From Clostridium sp. SCN 57-10 (GTDB taxonomy: Bacteria; Bacillota; Clostridia; Oscillospirales; Butyricicoccaceae): a stretch of 5,282 nucleotides of DNA. Below are positions 5,262 to 5,282 of the stretch, piece by piece. Both the position numbers and the translations under genes were made by a program. The stretch's first letter is position 1. Every line of letters starts with the position of its first letter. The stretch covers positions 1 to 5,282 of the forward strand of contig MEFT01000119.1 in NCBI GenBank assembly GCA_001725215.1, read 5' to 3'. The notes under the pieces were generated by a model. That model saw nothing but the letters and a program-made list of their open reading frames with translations. It was not told the DNA's origin and did no database searches.

Positions 5262-5282
5262 AAAGACAGGAAGATGACTGCG

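Larger units (their letters stand above)
5116..5282. other. Non-coding tail with three consecutive stem-loops
   Basis: The 167 bases after the second PspC gene hold no credible coding region. The only frame open to the window edge runs from about 5142 with no ATG, GTG or TTG in a usable place, and it reads through the palindromes as arginine/lysine-rich nonsense. The region instead contains stem-loops at 5148-5183, 5190-5215 and 5225-5261, spaced by 6 and 9 bases. It may be a dispersed repeat element, a structured 3' end of the pspC transcript, or part of a larger element continuing past the window. A new gene could begin near or beyond 5274 (ATG), but this cannot be judged. Confidence 0.55.

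Noticed and set aside
5142..5282. Open frame through the terminal stem-loops, rich in Arg and Lys
   Set aside because: It lacks a usable start codon and ribosome binding site, and its composition follows from the palindromes and GC-rich repeats.
1..5282. DnaA boxes or an origin of replication
   Set aside because: I found no TTATNCACA-type boxes on either strand and no AT-rich unwinding region. The origin is presumably upstream, near dnaA, outside the window.

Overview
The window is a GC-rich bacterial segment from the replication-origin neighbourhood. The gene order is the 3' part of dnaN, then yaaA, recF, remB (DUF370) and gyrB, all on the + strand. This order is typical of Firmicutes. The moderately high GC, the short GyrB of about 640 residues without the enterobacterial insert, the DUF370 gene between recF and gyrB, and the wording of the GyrB TOPRIM region (ILPLWGKMLNVEK) suggest a GC-rich member of Clostridia, perhaps an Oscillospiraceae or Christensenellales-like gut lineage. 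That placement is inference; no rRNA or other decisive marker is present.

Layout: 1-717 holds the C-terminal two thirds of the sliding clamp, cut by the window edge. 721-945 is yaaA, a small S4-domain RNA-binding protein. It overlaps the start of recF (932-2044) by 14 bases. remB (2045-2317) begins on the base after the recF stop. A 101-base gap with no convincing promoter or terminator leads to gyrB (2419-4347). A 60-base AT-richer gap then precedes two tandem PspC-domain membrane protein genes (4408-4593 and 4597-5115), which sit where many Firmicutes carry gyrA. The last 167 bases hold no credible gene but contain three consecutive stem-loops.

The dnaN-yaaA-recF-remB block is packed so tightly (3-base gap, 14-base overlap, 0-base gap) that it is almost certainly one transcript with translational coupling. 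It combines the replication clamp, an RNA-binding protein, a recombination mediator that loads RecA at gaps, and a DNA-binding regulator. gyrB adds the ATPase/TOPRIM half of DNA gyrase. The PspC pair is probably a separate envelope-stress or membrane function.

Most of the window is ordinary core genome. The items most worth a second look are the structured non-coding tail (5148-5261), the non-canonical residues in GyrB at positions known for coumarin and quinolone effects, and the duplicated PspC genes, the second of which has a tail with repeated DPF motifs. I do not see evidence for a wholly new multi-gene system.
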